A DNA stretch of 64,000 bases from Flaviramulus multivorans. Its GTDB lineage: Bacteria; Bacteroidota; Bacteroidia; Flavobacteriales; Flavobacteriaceae. The position numbers and the translations under genes are program-made. The notes under the pieces were generated by a model. That model did no database searches and had not been told where the DNA came from. It worked only from the letters and a program-made list of their open reading frames with translations. The first letter of the stretch is position 1. Every line of letters begins with the position of its first letter. Positions 48,867 to 57,295 of the stretch are shown here, piece by piece. The DNA lies in NCBI RefSeq assembly GCF_021728415.1, contig NZ_JAKKDV010000001.1, positions 601,977-665,976 on the forward strand, in the 5' to 3' direction.

Positions 48867-50861
48867 ATGCCAGAAGAAAGAAAATCACTCAATTTTATTG
48901 AGCAAATTATAGAAGAAGATTTAGCAAACGGAATGTCTAAAAGCGACTTACGTTTTCGTTTTCCACCAGAGCCAAACGGCTATTTACACATTGGTCATAC
49001 GAAAGCCATTGGTATTAGTTTTGGCTTGGGAGAGTATTATAACGCACCAGTAAATCTTAGGTTTGACGATACGAATCCAGCTAAAGAAGAACAAGAATAT
49101 GTTGATGCTATTAAGGAAGATGTAGCTTGGTTAGGTTATAAATGGGATAAGGAATTATTTTCTTCAGATTACTTTCAACAACTTTATGATTGGGCGATTA
49201 AACTAATTAAAGAAGGAAAAGCTTATGTAGATTCACAATCGAGTGAAGCTATGGCAGAACAAAAAGGAACACCTACACAACCAGGAGTTGATGGTCCTTA
49301 CCGTAATAGAAGTGTAGAAGAAAACCTCGATTTGTTTAAACGTATGAAACAAGGTGAATTTGATGAAGGCGAACACATCTTACGGGCGAAAATAGACATG
49401 CAGCATCCAAACATGTTAATGCGTGACCCTATTATGTACCGCATTTTAAAAAAACATCATCACAGAACAGCAAACGATTGGTGCATTTACCCGATGTACG
49501 ATTGGACACACGGCGAAAGCGATTACATTGAACAGATTTCACATTCGTTATGCTCATTAGAGTTTAAACCTCACAGAGAGCTTTATGATTGGTTTTTAGA
49601 CCAAGTTGTAGACCCTAATTTGCTTAGGCCCAAACAACGTGAGTTTGCCCGTTTAAACCTAAGCTATACCATCATGAGTAAGCGTAAGTTGTTACAGCTG
49701 GTAAAAGATGGAGTTGTTAACGGTTGGGACGACCCACGTATGCCTACCATTTCTGGGTTAAGGAGAAGAGGTTATACGCCAAATTCATTACGAAAGTTTG
49801 TGGAAACCGTAGGCGTTGCGAAACGCGATAACGTGATTGATGTATCGCTTCTAGAGTTTTGCATTCGTGAAGACTTGAATAAGACGGCACCTCGGGTCAT
49901 GGCCGTTTTAAACCCAGTAAAGCTGATTATAACCAACTACCCAGAAGGGAAAGAAGAATGGTTAGATGCTGAAAATAGTCAAGAAGACGAAAGCGCAGGA
50001 TTTAGAAAAGTTCCATTTTCGCGCGAACTATATATTGAAAAAGAGGACTTTAAGGAAGAAGCCAGTAACAAGTTTTTTAGGCTCAAATTAGGTGGCGAAG
50101 TCCGATTAAAAAATGCCTATATTATTAAAGCGGAAAGTGTTGTTAAAGATGCTGACGGAACTATAAAAGAAATTCACTGTACCTACTCTGAAGACACTTC
50201 TAAAAAAGTAAAAGGCACTTTGCATTGGGTATCTATCAAACACGCTTTAAAAGTAGAAGTTAGAGAATACGACCGCCTGTTTATGGATGAAGCTCCTGAC
50301 AGTTACCAAGACAAAGATTTTATGGAGTTTATTAACCCGAATTCTTTAAAAATTATTGAAGCTTTTGTAGAACCAAGCTTAAAAGAAGCTAAAGCAGGAG
50401 ATAGATTTCAGTTTCAACGTTTAGGTTATTTTAATGTGGATAATGATGCTACTGATAATCATTTGGTTTTTAATAAAACAGTAGGCCTAAGAGATTCTTG
50501 GGCAAAACAAAAGCCAAAAGAAAAACAGCAAAGTAAACCAAATAATAAGCCACAGCAACCCCAAAGAAAGGCGATTGATGTGATTCAGCAGCTAGGTAAG
50601 AAATACACCAATTTACCAGAAGAAAAGCAACAAAAGACAAAAGCTGAGATTCAAAAACTAGCCGAAAACGTGAGTTATGAAGAGCTGAGTCCATTATTTA
50701 ATACTGCAGAAAAGAAGGTTGGAACTCGAATGGCTGTTTTATTAACTTTAGGTGTTTTACTAAAAAATGGACTTGAAAGAAACAGTGATGTAGAAGCTTT
50801 TATTTCTAAGGCTCTACATGATAAGAACGAATTACTTGTTAATGAGGCGAAGCAATTTTAA
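48867..50861 (+). CDS. glnS: Glutaminyl-tRNA synthetase with C-terminal extension
   Basis: A 664-residue class I synthetase that charges tRNA-Gln. The class motifs are FPPEPNGYLHIGHTK and IMSKRKL (the KMSKS equivalent). The catalytic core and the two beta-barrel anticodon domains fill about residues 1-550. The protein then continues about 110 residues beyond E. coli GlnRS (about 554 residues): a Lys/Gln/Pro-rich linker (KPKEKQQSKPNNKPQQPQRK) and a helical domain (about 575-664). A C-terminal appended domain is known in some GlnRS proteins (a YqeY-type module in Deinococcus); whether this is the same fold I cannot say. Confidence 0.95.
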   Translation: MPEERKSLNFIEQIIEEDLANGMSKSDLRFRFPPEPNGYLHIGHTKAIGISFGLGEYYNAPVNLRFDDTNPAKEEQEYVDAIKEDVAWLGYKWDKELFSSDYFQQLYDWAIKLIKEGKAYVDSQSSEAMAEQKGTPTQPGVDGPYRNRSVEENLDLFKRMKQGEFDEGEHILRAKIDMQHPNMLMRDPIMYRILKKHHHRTANDWCIYPMYDWTHGESDYIEQISHSLCSLEFKPHRELYDWFLDQVVDPNLLRPKQREFARLNLSYTIMSKRKLLQLVKDGVVNGWDDPRMPTISGLRRRGYTPNSLRKFVETVGVAKRDNVIDVSLLEFCIREDLNKTAPRVMAVLNPVKLIITNYPEGKEEWLDAENSQEDESAGFRKVPFSRELYIEKEDFKEEASNKFFRLKLGGEVRLKNAYIIKAESVVKDADGTIKEIHCTYSEDTSKKVKGTLHWVSIKHALKVEVREYDRLFMDEAPDSYQDKDFMEFINPNSLKIIEAFVEPSLKEAKAGDRFQFQRLGYFNVDNDATDNHLVFNKTVGLRDSWAKQKPKEKQQSKPNNKPQQPQRKAIDVIQQLGKKYTNLPEEKQQKTKAEIQKLAENVSYEELSPLFNTAEKKVGTRMAVLLTLGVLLKNGLERNSDVEAFISKALHDKNELLVNEAKQF

Positions 50862-50886
50862 GTACTTAAACACGTATAAATACAAG

Positions 50887-50916
50887 CCCTGAGCATACAC
50901 ACTCAGGGTTTTTTTG
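50887..50916 (+). terminator. Terminator after glnS
   Basis: CCCTGAG (50887-50893) and CTCAGGG (50902-50908) form a perfect 7-bp stem, followed by eight T. Confidence 0.8.
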
Positions 50917-50950
50917 TACATTTATTGCACTAACTATAAAAATTTAATAT

Positions 50951-51436
50951 ATGGAAATGCCAATTAACCCCATTGCAATACCTATTGCTGCGGTTGCAGC
51001 CTTAGTTGTAGGATTCATATGGTACAACCCAAAAGTATTCGGTAATGCTTGGATGAAAGCTGCAGGTATGACTGAAGAAAAGATTAAAGGCGGAAACATG
51101 GCCAAAATTTTTGGACTCGCTTTAGTTTTCGCATTGTTATTAGCTGTACAACTTATGCAAATGACAAACCATCAGTGGGGAGCCTTAGGAATGGTTGGAG
51201 GAGATCCAACAGGCGCTTTGCCATCATTTGAAGCATTTATGACTGATTACGGAACAGCGTACAGAACGTTTAAGCATGGTGCTTTCCACGGTACGCTTGC
51301 TGGAATTTTTGTAGCACTGCCAATTATTGGAACCAATGCTTTATTTGAACGTAAAAATGCTAAATACATTTTTATTAACGCTGGTTACTGGACTGTAACT
51401 CTAGCAGTAATGGGAGCAATCCTTTGTGGCCTATAA
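50951..51436 (+). CDS. DUF1761 membrane protein
   Basis: A 161-residue membrane protein with four hydrophobic segments (about 6-25, 50-68, 105-125 and 140-160). The DUF1761 signature VGFIWYNPKVFGNAWMKAAGMTEEKI follows the first helix. The biochemical role of the family is unknown. It has its own terminator (51463-51500), so it is probably transcribed alone. Confidence 0.87.
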   Translation: MEMPINPIAIPIAAVAALVVGFIWYNPKVFGNAWMKAAGMTEEKIKGGNMAKIFGLALVFALLLAVQLMQMTNHQWGALGMVGGDPTGALPSFEAFMTDYGTAYRTFKHGAFHGTLAGIFVALPIIGTNALFERKNAKYIFINAGYWTVTLAVMGAILCGL

Positions 51437-51462
51437 AAATTTTGTAACTTTTTAACATATTT

Positions 51463-51500
51463 AAAGACTGACAATTGTAATTTTCAGTCTTTTTCTTTTT
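51463..51500 (+). terminator. Terminator after the DUF1761 gene, abutting the next start codon
   Basis: AAAGACTGA (51463-51471) and TCAGTCTTT (51484-51492) form a perfect 9-bp stem, followed by TTCTTTTT. The next gene's start codon lies only three bases beyond the T-tract. Confidence 0.8.
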
Positions 51501-51503
51501 GTA

Positions 51504-52658
51504 TTGATACATTATAATATTTATTATTCAAATACTGACCTCCCAAACTCGTGGGACAACCTTGTAAAACACGATGTGTTTTTACAGTCCCACTATTTAA
51601 AAGCGCTAGAAGAGGCTTCCCCAGACAATATTCAATGGTTTTACGTAGGTGTTTTTAAGGATAATGTTTTAGTGGGAATTGCTGTAATACAAAGGGTTCA
51701 GTTGTATTTAAAAGACATTTTCAGACAAACCAATGTATCTTGCATTAAAACGTTTTTTAAAGACCTTGTTTCTAAAATATTGAAAGGCAATATTTTGGTT
51801 GTTGGGAACCTTACCCATACAGGGCAGCATGGAGTTTTTTTCAATACGGAAACCGTTTCTCAATCGGAGTTTTTCGAAGTTATTTTTTCTGCTTTAAACG
51901 ATATCAAAGACCGTATTAAAACCGATCAGAATAAGAAGATTAGGGCCATCATGTTGAAAGATTATTTTACAGATGATTTGATACATAACTCAAAAGAAGT
52001 TTTTAATGATGCTAAGTTGCACCGCGTGTTTGTTCAACCCAATATGATTCTTTCAATTAAACCGGAGTGGATTGTATTTGAAAATTATGTTAACGACTTG
52101 AACAAGAAGTATCGGGATAGGTACAAACGCGCAAGGAAAAAGCGAAACTCCATAAAACCCATTGAGTTAAATTTAGAAGAGATAAAAGCGCATTCAAAAG
52201 AGCTTCATAAATTCTATATGAACGTATCTAACAATGCAAAATTCAACACCTTTATACTACCAGAAAACCATTTTTATAGTTTGAAATCTCAGTTGAATGA
52301 AGATTTTAAAGTTTTTGGATATTATTTAAAAGACAAACTAGTTGGGTTTTATACCTTAATCCTTAATAATAGTGCTTTAGAAACCTATTTTTTAGGCTAC
52401 GATGAAGCTCACCAATACGAAAACCAAATGTATTTAAATATGCTTTATGATATGCTTGAATTTGGTATTAAGCATAAATTTAAAACTGTAGTTTATGCCA
52501 GAACCGCTATGGAAATAAAAAGTTCCGTTGGTGCAGAAGCGAAGCCTATGGTAGTATATTTAAAACACACTAACAGGTTTTTAAACGCTATTTTAAAGCA
52601 AGTTTTTAAGCTTATGAATCCATCTCAAGATTGGGAGGAAAGGCATCCTTTTAAATAA
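51504..52658 (+). CDS. Fem/GNAT-superfamily protein (possible peptidoglycan- or lipid-linked aminoacyl/acyl transferase)
   Basis: A 384-residue protein with two degenerate GNAT-like halves. The first contains SWDNLVKHDVFLQSHYLKALEEA, similar to the start of FemAB-like and DUF482 proteins. The second has YYLKDKLVGFYTLILNNSALETYFLGYDE and FKTVVYARTAMEIKSSVGA. The start codon is TTG at 51504; no ATG lies before the conserved region, and an in-frame stop lies at 51462. The gene begins right after a terminator T-tract, so its promoter or leader must be unusual. The substrate is unknown. Assignment to the superfamily is by general pattern only. Confidence 0.65.
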   Translation: MIHYNIYYSNTDLPNSWDNLVKHDVFLQSHYLKALEEASPDNIQWFYVGVFKDNVLVGIAVIQRVQLYLKDIFRQTNVSCIKTFFKDLVSKILKGNILVVGNLTHTGQHGVFFNTETVSQSEFFEVIFSALNDIKDRIKTDQNKKIRAIMLKDYFTDDLIHNSKEVFNDAKLHRVFVQPNMILSIKPEWIVFENYVNDLNKKYRDRYKRARKKRNSIKPIELNLEEIKAHSKELHKFYMNVSNNAKFNTFILPENHFYSLKSQLNEDFKVFGYYLKDKLVGFYTLILNNSALETYFLGYDEAHQYENQMYLNMLYDMLEFGIKHKFKTVVYARTAMEIKSSVGAEAKPMVVYLKHTNRFLNAILKQVFKLMNPSQDWEERHPFK

Positions 52659-52726
52659 TTTAATAGTTCTTTAAGACATTAAAAGCGCAAAATTCATTAT
52701 TTTCTATAGACTAAAAATAGATTATA

Positions 52727-52939
52727 ATGGAACACGCAAAAACAGACATATTAAGCGAAATCTCTACGCTTATAAGAGTTATTGAAGACCAACACCCGGA
52801 GTTACAAAAATATTTAGACGAAAGCAGAAGCACATTGCCTCAAGGCAATTTAAATGAAGGAAAAATGGATGATGAATCTCTTAAAGACTATAAAGATTAC
52901 CTAAAAGGGCTAATACAGAAACATGCTAAAAAGTCATAA
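52727..52939 (+). CDS. Small conserved-looking protein, unknown function
   Basis: A 70-residue acidic, helical protein (MEHAKTDILSEISTLIRVIED... ending LIQKHAKKS) with no signal peptide or membrane segment. I do not recognise a family. The clear ATG, the spacing from the upstream gene (68 bases) and the terminator-like hairpin after it support a real gene. Confidence 0.6.
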   Translation: MEHAKTDILSEISTLIRVIEDQHPELQKYLDESRSTLPQGNLNEGKMDDESLKDYKDYLKGLIQKHAKKS

Positions 52940-52942
52940 AAA

Positions 52943-52970
52943 AAACCTTTGAGTTTTAATTCAAAGGTTT
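52943..52970 (-). terminator. Terminator of the SPFH-protein gene
   Basis: AAACCTTTGA / TCAAAGGTTT is a perfect 10-bp stem. Read on the minus strand it is followed by a run of T (the A-run at 52938-52945), so it mainly serves the SPFH gene; it lies between convergent genes. Confidence 0.75.
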
Positions 52971-52993
52971 AAAAATATGATGTCGAGTTCTAA

Positions 52994-53917
52994 TTACTTA
53001 GGGTCTTTCTTTTTAGCGGCTTTCATAGCCTCTCCAATTTGGTTACTAGCAGCAAAACTTGCTACCATATCGTTTAGCATATTACTTCCTGCTTGAGGCG
53101 CATTAGGTAATAAAATGAGGTTGCTATTGGTTTCTTCTCCTAAAGACTGAAGTGTATCGTAATGTTGTGTTACTACAATTAATGCCGAAGCTTCTTGACT
53201 GTTAATACCAACACGGTTTAAAACTTCAACAGATTCTTCTAAACCACGTGCAATTTCACGACGCTGGTCTGCAATACCTTGCCCTTGTAAACGCTTGCTT
53301 TCAGCCTCCGCTTTTGCTTTTTCAACTATTAAAATACGAGCAGCATCACCTTCAAATTGTGCCGCAATTTTTTCACGCTCCGAAGCATTAATACGGTTCA
53401 TTGCTTGTTTTACTTGTGCATCAGGGTCAATATCTGTTACTAAAGTTTTAATAATATCGAACCCATAATCAAGCATAGCATCATTTAACTCTGCTTTTAC
53501 AGCTAAGGCGATGTCGTCCTTTTTCACAAACACATCATCCAATTTCATTTTAGGCACTTCTGCTCGAACCACGTCAAATACATAACTTGTAATTTGATCG
53601 TGTGGGTAGTCTAACTTATAAAAAGCATCGTAAACCTTGGTTTTAATCACCTTGTACTGCACAGAAACTTTTAAACGCACAAATACATCATCAAGTGTTT
53701 TAGTTTCAATGATAACGTCTAACTGTTGTATTTTTAAACTCAATCTACCAGCAACTCTATCAATCAATGGTATCTTTAGTTGTAAACCAGACTGACGAAT
53801 ACTTTGAAACCTACCAAAGCGCTCAATAATGGCAGCAGTTTGTTGTTTTACAATAAAAAAGGAAGAGATTATAACAATCAGTCCTAAAAATAAAAATGGA
53901 ATAAGATAAAAGCTCAT
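52994..53917 (-). CDS. SPFH/band-7 (stomatin-like) membrane protein
   Basis: A 307-residue protein with one N-terminal membrane anchor (about 3-24) and a band-7 domain: VKQQTAAIIERFGRFQSIRQSGLQLKIPLIDRVAGRLSLK. A coiled-coil region rich in Glu and Ala follows (about 185-245), with REKIAAQFEGDAARILIVEKAKAEAESKRLQGQG. It resembles QmcA/stomatin-like proteins that oligomerise in membrane microdomains. No NfeD-type partner gene is adjacent. It is followed by its own terminator. Confidence 0.9.
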   Translation of the reverse strand: MSFYLIPFLFLGLIVIISSFFIVKQQTAAIIERFGRFQSIRQSGLQLKIPLIDRVAGRLSLKIQQLDVIIETKTLDDVFVRLKVSVQYKVIKTKVYDAFYKLDYPHDQITSYVFDVVRAEVPKMKLDDVFVKKDDIALAVKAELNDAMLDYGFDIIKTLVTDIDPDAQVKQAMNRINASEREKIAAQFEGDAARILIVEKAKAEAESKRLQGQGIADQRREIARGLEESVEVLNRVGINSQEASALIVVTQHYDTLQSLGEETNSNLILLPNAPQAGSNMLNDMVASFAASNQIGEAMKAAKKKDPK

Positions 53918-53964
53918 AATGTGTTATTAAAAATAGTTAGAGAATTAAGATACAAAAATAATGT

Positions 53965-53972
53965 TATATTTG
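53965..53972 (+). promoter_or_regulatory. -7 box of the beta-barrel protein gene
   Basis: TATATTTG matches TAnnTTTG exactly, 20 bases before the ATG at 53993. No clear -33 TTG. Confidence 0.4.
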
Positions 53973-53992
53973 GTCGCTTATAGCCCGAACAC

Positions 53993-54676
53993 ATGAAATA
54001 TAATCGACTTACCATATTAGTAGCATTTACCCTATGTTTTGTTACAAAAAGTTTTTCACAAAGAGGAAAATATCCTATTCAAAATGGCTTTGGGATTTAT
54101 GGCGGACTTACAAAATTTAACATATCTACAGACAACTTTATAACCTCTCAAGGAAATGGTTTTTTAGGTGGCGCCTCATCAACTGTTGATATTCCGTTGC
54201 AATGGTATGATATAAGTTTTGGTATGCAACTTTCAGAAAATCATGTGAATATATCCGCAAGACCATTAGCGGTAAGCGCCGAGAATGAATTTATAGATTA
54301 CAAATTATTTGCAGCTCAAGTAACCATGTTGGTGCACATAAAGGCTATTCCAAACCACTTTACAATTGATATAGGACCAATGCTTCAATATAACGGACCG
54401 CTTGAGCTAGACAACAGAAACCAAGAAAGCTATTATATTAACAATTACGACAATTTAACTGCAAAAGATATTACTAAAATTTCTCAGTTTAATTTAAATG
54501 GCGCTGTTGGAGCTTCTTTAGGTGTTGCTAATTTTAAATTAAAGGCACAATATATTTATGGATTTACCAATTTATTAAAGAAGCTGGAAAACCAAAACTT
54601 AGATACATCTGGCGGAAATGCACGCTTTAAGGGCAACCAGAGTATTTTGGTTTTAGGGGCGATTGTGTTTTTTTGA
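53993..54676 (+). CDS. Probable outer-membrane beta-barrel protein
   Basis: A 227-residue protein with a signal peptide (MKYNRLTILVAFTLCFVTKSFSQ). Alternating amphipathic strands follow, such as GFGIYGGLTKFNIS, YDISFGMQLSENHVNIS and FKLKAQYIYGFTNLL. It ends SILVLGAIVFF, with the terminal Phe typical of barrels inserted by BamA. The overall look is of the PorT-like small barrels common in Bacteroidota. No specific function can be given. Confidence 0.78.
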   Translation: MKYNRLTILVAFTLCFVTKSFSQRGKYPIQNGFGIYGGLTKFNISTDNFITSQGNGFLGGASSTVDIPLQWYDISFGMQLSENHVNISARPLAVSAENEFIDYKLFAAQVTMLVHIKAIPNHFTIDIGPMLQYNGPLELDNRNQESYYINNYDNLTAKDITKISQFNLNGAVGASLGVANFKLKAQYIYGFTNLLKKLENQNLDTSGGNARFKGNQSILVLGAIVFF

Positions 54677-54723
54677 TTTTTTGAAGCTTTAATGCTAGAT
54701 ATATTTTTGAACCCTAAATGGCA

Positions 54724-55548
54724 CTAATTAAAGTAAATAACTAGATTTTTGGCTTTGTCATAAGCATCTGATTCTACTAGCTCCCAACTTTTGATTTTAA
54801 TATTATCATGTAACAAATTAAAGCAATTCACAAATAATTCTGAAAATGTATTTAAAGATGTGAAATCATTAGATTTAAATAATTCGATTAACTTACGCCC
54901 TTTTATAATTCCTTCAATATTGTAATTAGCATGAAGAAATTTCTCAAAGTTCTTTAAATAGATTTCATCATTTGTTTCGACATAAATATGCAACATATTG
55001 CATGCTATAAGGATTGATTTTTCTGACTCGTTATTTATTTCTGGAGCTTCATTGGTTTTTAAGAGATTAATTAATTCATTTTTTGCAAATAAATATGGGT
55101 CATAACCATAATCTGAAACCATAATTGGATAAAAGAAATAATGATGAATTTTATCCCAAATTTTCTCTCTAATTGAAGAAAGATATGTCATGTTGTTTTC
55201 TCTGGATTCATTATCAGGTATCATCCAACCGACAGCGTTTGGAACTCCCAGAAGTTTTATTTCAAAATGAAGTAATTCATGTAACAAGACTTCATTTTTG
55301 TCTTGAACGTTCTTATCTATTTCAATCATTAATAAATCACCCTTAATTTGCCCATTTCCCCGTTGATTGAGTTGAAGTTCAGAAACTTTGATGCTAACTT
55401 TTTTGTCAAAGCCTCTTTCTAGTTTTTTGATTAGTTCAACTATTTTTTTGTCTATTTCAAAATCATAAGGCGGCATTGTGTTATTAGCTATTTGAGCGTT
55501 TATAATATTTGAAATGGTTATAATTAATATGGTTATTAGAATCTTCAA
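54724..55548 (-). CDS. Secreted HExxH protein, possible zinc metallopeptidase
   Basis: I do not recognise this 274-residue protein. It has a signal peptide (MKILITILIITISNIINAQ) and a plausible zinc motif in VLLHELLHFEIKLLGV (His90, Glu91, His94). It resembles the HExxH helix of zincins; the third ligand is not obvious. The C-terminal half is helical and Asn/Glu-rich. The gene is flanked by AT-rich non-coding stretches on both sides and looks like an accessory gene. Confidence 0.55.
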   Translation of the reverse strand: MKILITILIITISNIINAQIANNTMPPYDFEIDKKIVELIKKLERGFDKKVSIKVSELQLNQRGNGQIKGDLLMIEIDKNVQDKNEVLLHELLHFEIKLLGVPNAVGWMIPDNESRENNMTYLSSIREKIWDKIHHYFFYPIMVSDYGYDPYLFAKNELINLLKTNEAPEINNESEKSILIACNMLHIYVETNDEIYLKNFEKFLHANYNIEGIIKGRKLIELFKSNDFTSLNTFSELFVNCFNLLHDNIKIKSWELVESDAYDKAKNLVIYFN

Positions 55549-55706
55549 TCTATTATTTGTAAGTTTTTTTGAGCCGCAAATTTGTTATACAATGATATTT
55601 CAGCTAATGTTCTTGAGGATATGAGTAATATTAATATTTTCATATCCAACGTTAATCGAAGTTAATAGAAAAACTTTACAATGTCAAGTTTGACAATACA
55701 TAATCA

Positions 55707-57221
55707 TTATAAAATTGAGACAACCTTTTCAATCCGCTTAACCGTTTCATTTTTACCAATCATAAACATAATATCAAATACATCGGGTCCTTGTAAAGCG
55801 CCAACCAATGCTAAGCGCAAGGGCATCATCACTTTACCAAAACCAATATTGTTACTCGTAATCCAATTTTTAATATCGGTTTGTAATGCGGTTACTGTAA
55901 AATCATCAATATGCAAAATGATGTTTTTTATTTGGGTCATAATGTCGGCAGTGTCTTCTTTAAAGGCTTTTTTAGAAGCCTTTTCATCATAAGATGATGG
56001 CGACACAAAAAAGTAATGACTCAGTTCCCAAAAATCTGACACAAATGTGGCGCGTTCTTTTATTAAACCAACAACCAAAGCGATGTAGTTAACATCAATT
56101 TCTACTAATTCGTGGCGTTTAGCTTTAAATAATTCAGCCAACACATCATCACTTTGTGCTTGCATATAATGATGATTAAACCATTTAATTTTATCAGGGT
56201 CAAAACGTGCACCAGATTTATTAACACGCTCTAATTCGAACGCCTCTATAAGCTCTTGTAAACTAAAAATTTCTTGTTCTGTTCCTGGGTTCCAACCTAA
56301 AAAAGCTAAGAAATTAACCATAGCTTCAGGAAAATAACCATCTTCTTTGTAACCTCTTGAAATGTCTCCTTCAGGTGATTTCCATTCTAAAGGAAAAACC
56401 GGAAATCCTAATTTGTCACCATCACGTTTGCTTAATTTTCCTTTTCCGGTAGGTTTTAAAATAAGTGGTAAATGTGCAAATTCAGGAGCCTCCCAACCAA
56501 AAGCTTTATAAAGTTGATAGTGTAAAGCTAAAGAAGGCAACCACTCTTCACCACGAATTACATGGGTGATTTCCATTAAATGGTCATCAACAATATTTGC
56601 TAAATGATAGGTCGGCATGCCATCACTTTTAAACAATACTTTATCATCTAAAATATTAGTGTCTATTTTTATATCACCACGAATGATGTCTTTTAGGTGA
56701 AGCGTTTCATCTTTTGGGCTTTTAAAACGCACAACATAATCATCACCGTTGGCAATTCTATTTTTAACCTCTTCATCCGTCATTACCAAAGAGTTAACCA
56801 AGCGCCCTTTTTCACGATTATGCCAGTTGTAAATAAAGGTTTTACCTTTCTCTTCGTGGTCTTTTCTATGAAAATCTAATTGTTCTGAGGTATCAAAAGC
56901 ATAATATGCATTACCCGATGCAATTAACTCATCAGCATATTGCTTGTACAAATGTTTGCGTTCGCTCTGTCTGTACGGACCAAATTTTTCGTTTTTGTTC
57001 GGGCCTTCATCAAAAGGAATTCCACACCAATTTAATGCATCTATAATATATTGTTCTGCGCCATCAACATACCTATTTTGGTCGGTATCTTCAATCCTTA
57101 AAACAAAAGTTCCGTTAAGTTTTTTAGCAAATAAATAATTAAACAACGCGGTTCTTACACCTCCAATATGAAGGGGTCCGGTTGGGCTTGGTGCAAAACG
57201 CACACGAACATTTTTTTTCAT
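55707..57221 (-). CDS. gltX: Glutamyl-tRNA synthetase
   Basis: A 504-residue class I synthetase that charges tRNA-Glu. The HIGH equivalent is RFAPSPTGPLHIGGVRTALFNYLFAK and the KMSKS equivalent is KLSKRDGD. RIEDTDQNR near the N-terminus and the C-terminal helical anticodon-binding region are as expected. Length is normal. It is a discriminating-type candidate, since glnS is also present in the window. A short heptamer repeat lies between its start and the AlkB-like gene. Confidence 0.97.
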   Translation of the reverse strand: MKKNVRVRFAPSPTGPLHIGGVRTALFNYLFAKKLNGTFVLRIEDTDQNRYVDGAEQYIIDALNWCGIPFDEGPNKNEKFGPYRQSERKHLYKQYADELIASGNAYYAFDTSEQLDFHRKDHEEKGKTFIYNWHNREKGRLVNSLVMTDEEVKNRIANGDDYVVRFKSPKDETLHLKDIIRGDIKIDTNILDDKVLFKSDGMPTYHLANIVDDHLMEITHVIRGEEWLPSLALHYQLYKAFGWEAPEFAHLPLILKPTGKGKLSKRDGDKLGFPVFPLEWKSPEGDISRGYKEDGYFPEAMVNFLAFLGWNPGTEQEIFSLQELIEAFELERVNKSGARFDPDKIKWFNHHYMQAQSDDVLAELFKAKRHELVEIDVNYIALVVGLIKERATFVSDFWELSHYFFVSPSSYDEKASKKAFKEDTADIMTQIKNIILHIDDFTVTALQTDIKNWITSNNIGFGKVMMPLRLALVGALQGPDVFDIMFMIGKNETVKRIEKVVSIL

Positions 57222-57260
57222 GCTTTAGTTAATTATGCCGCAAAGATAAATATTAAGAAA

Positions 57261-57285
57261 GAAGACGGAAGCCAGAAGCCAGAAG
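57261..57285. repeat. Heptamer tandem repeat
   Basis: GAAGACG, GAAGCCA, GAAGCCA and GAAG follow one another without gaps in the spacer between gltX and the AlkB-like gene. Such GAAG-based heptamers look like slippage-prone minisatellites. Confidence 0.6.
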
Positions 57286-57295
57286 TTTTTAGTTT

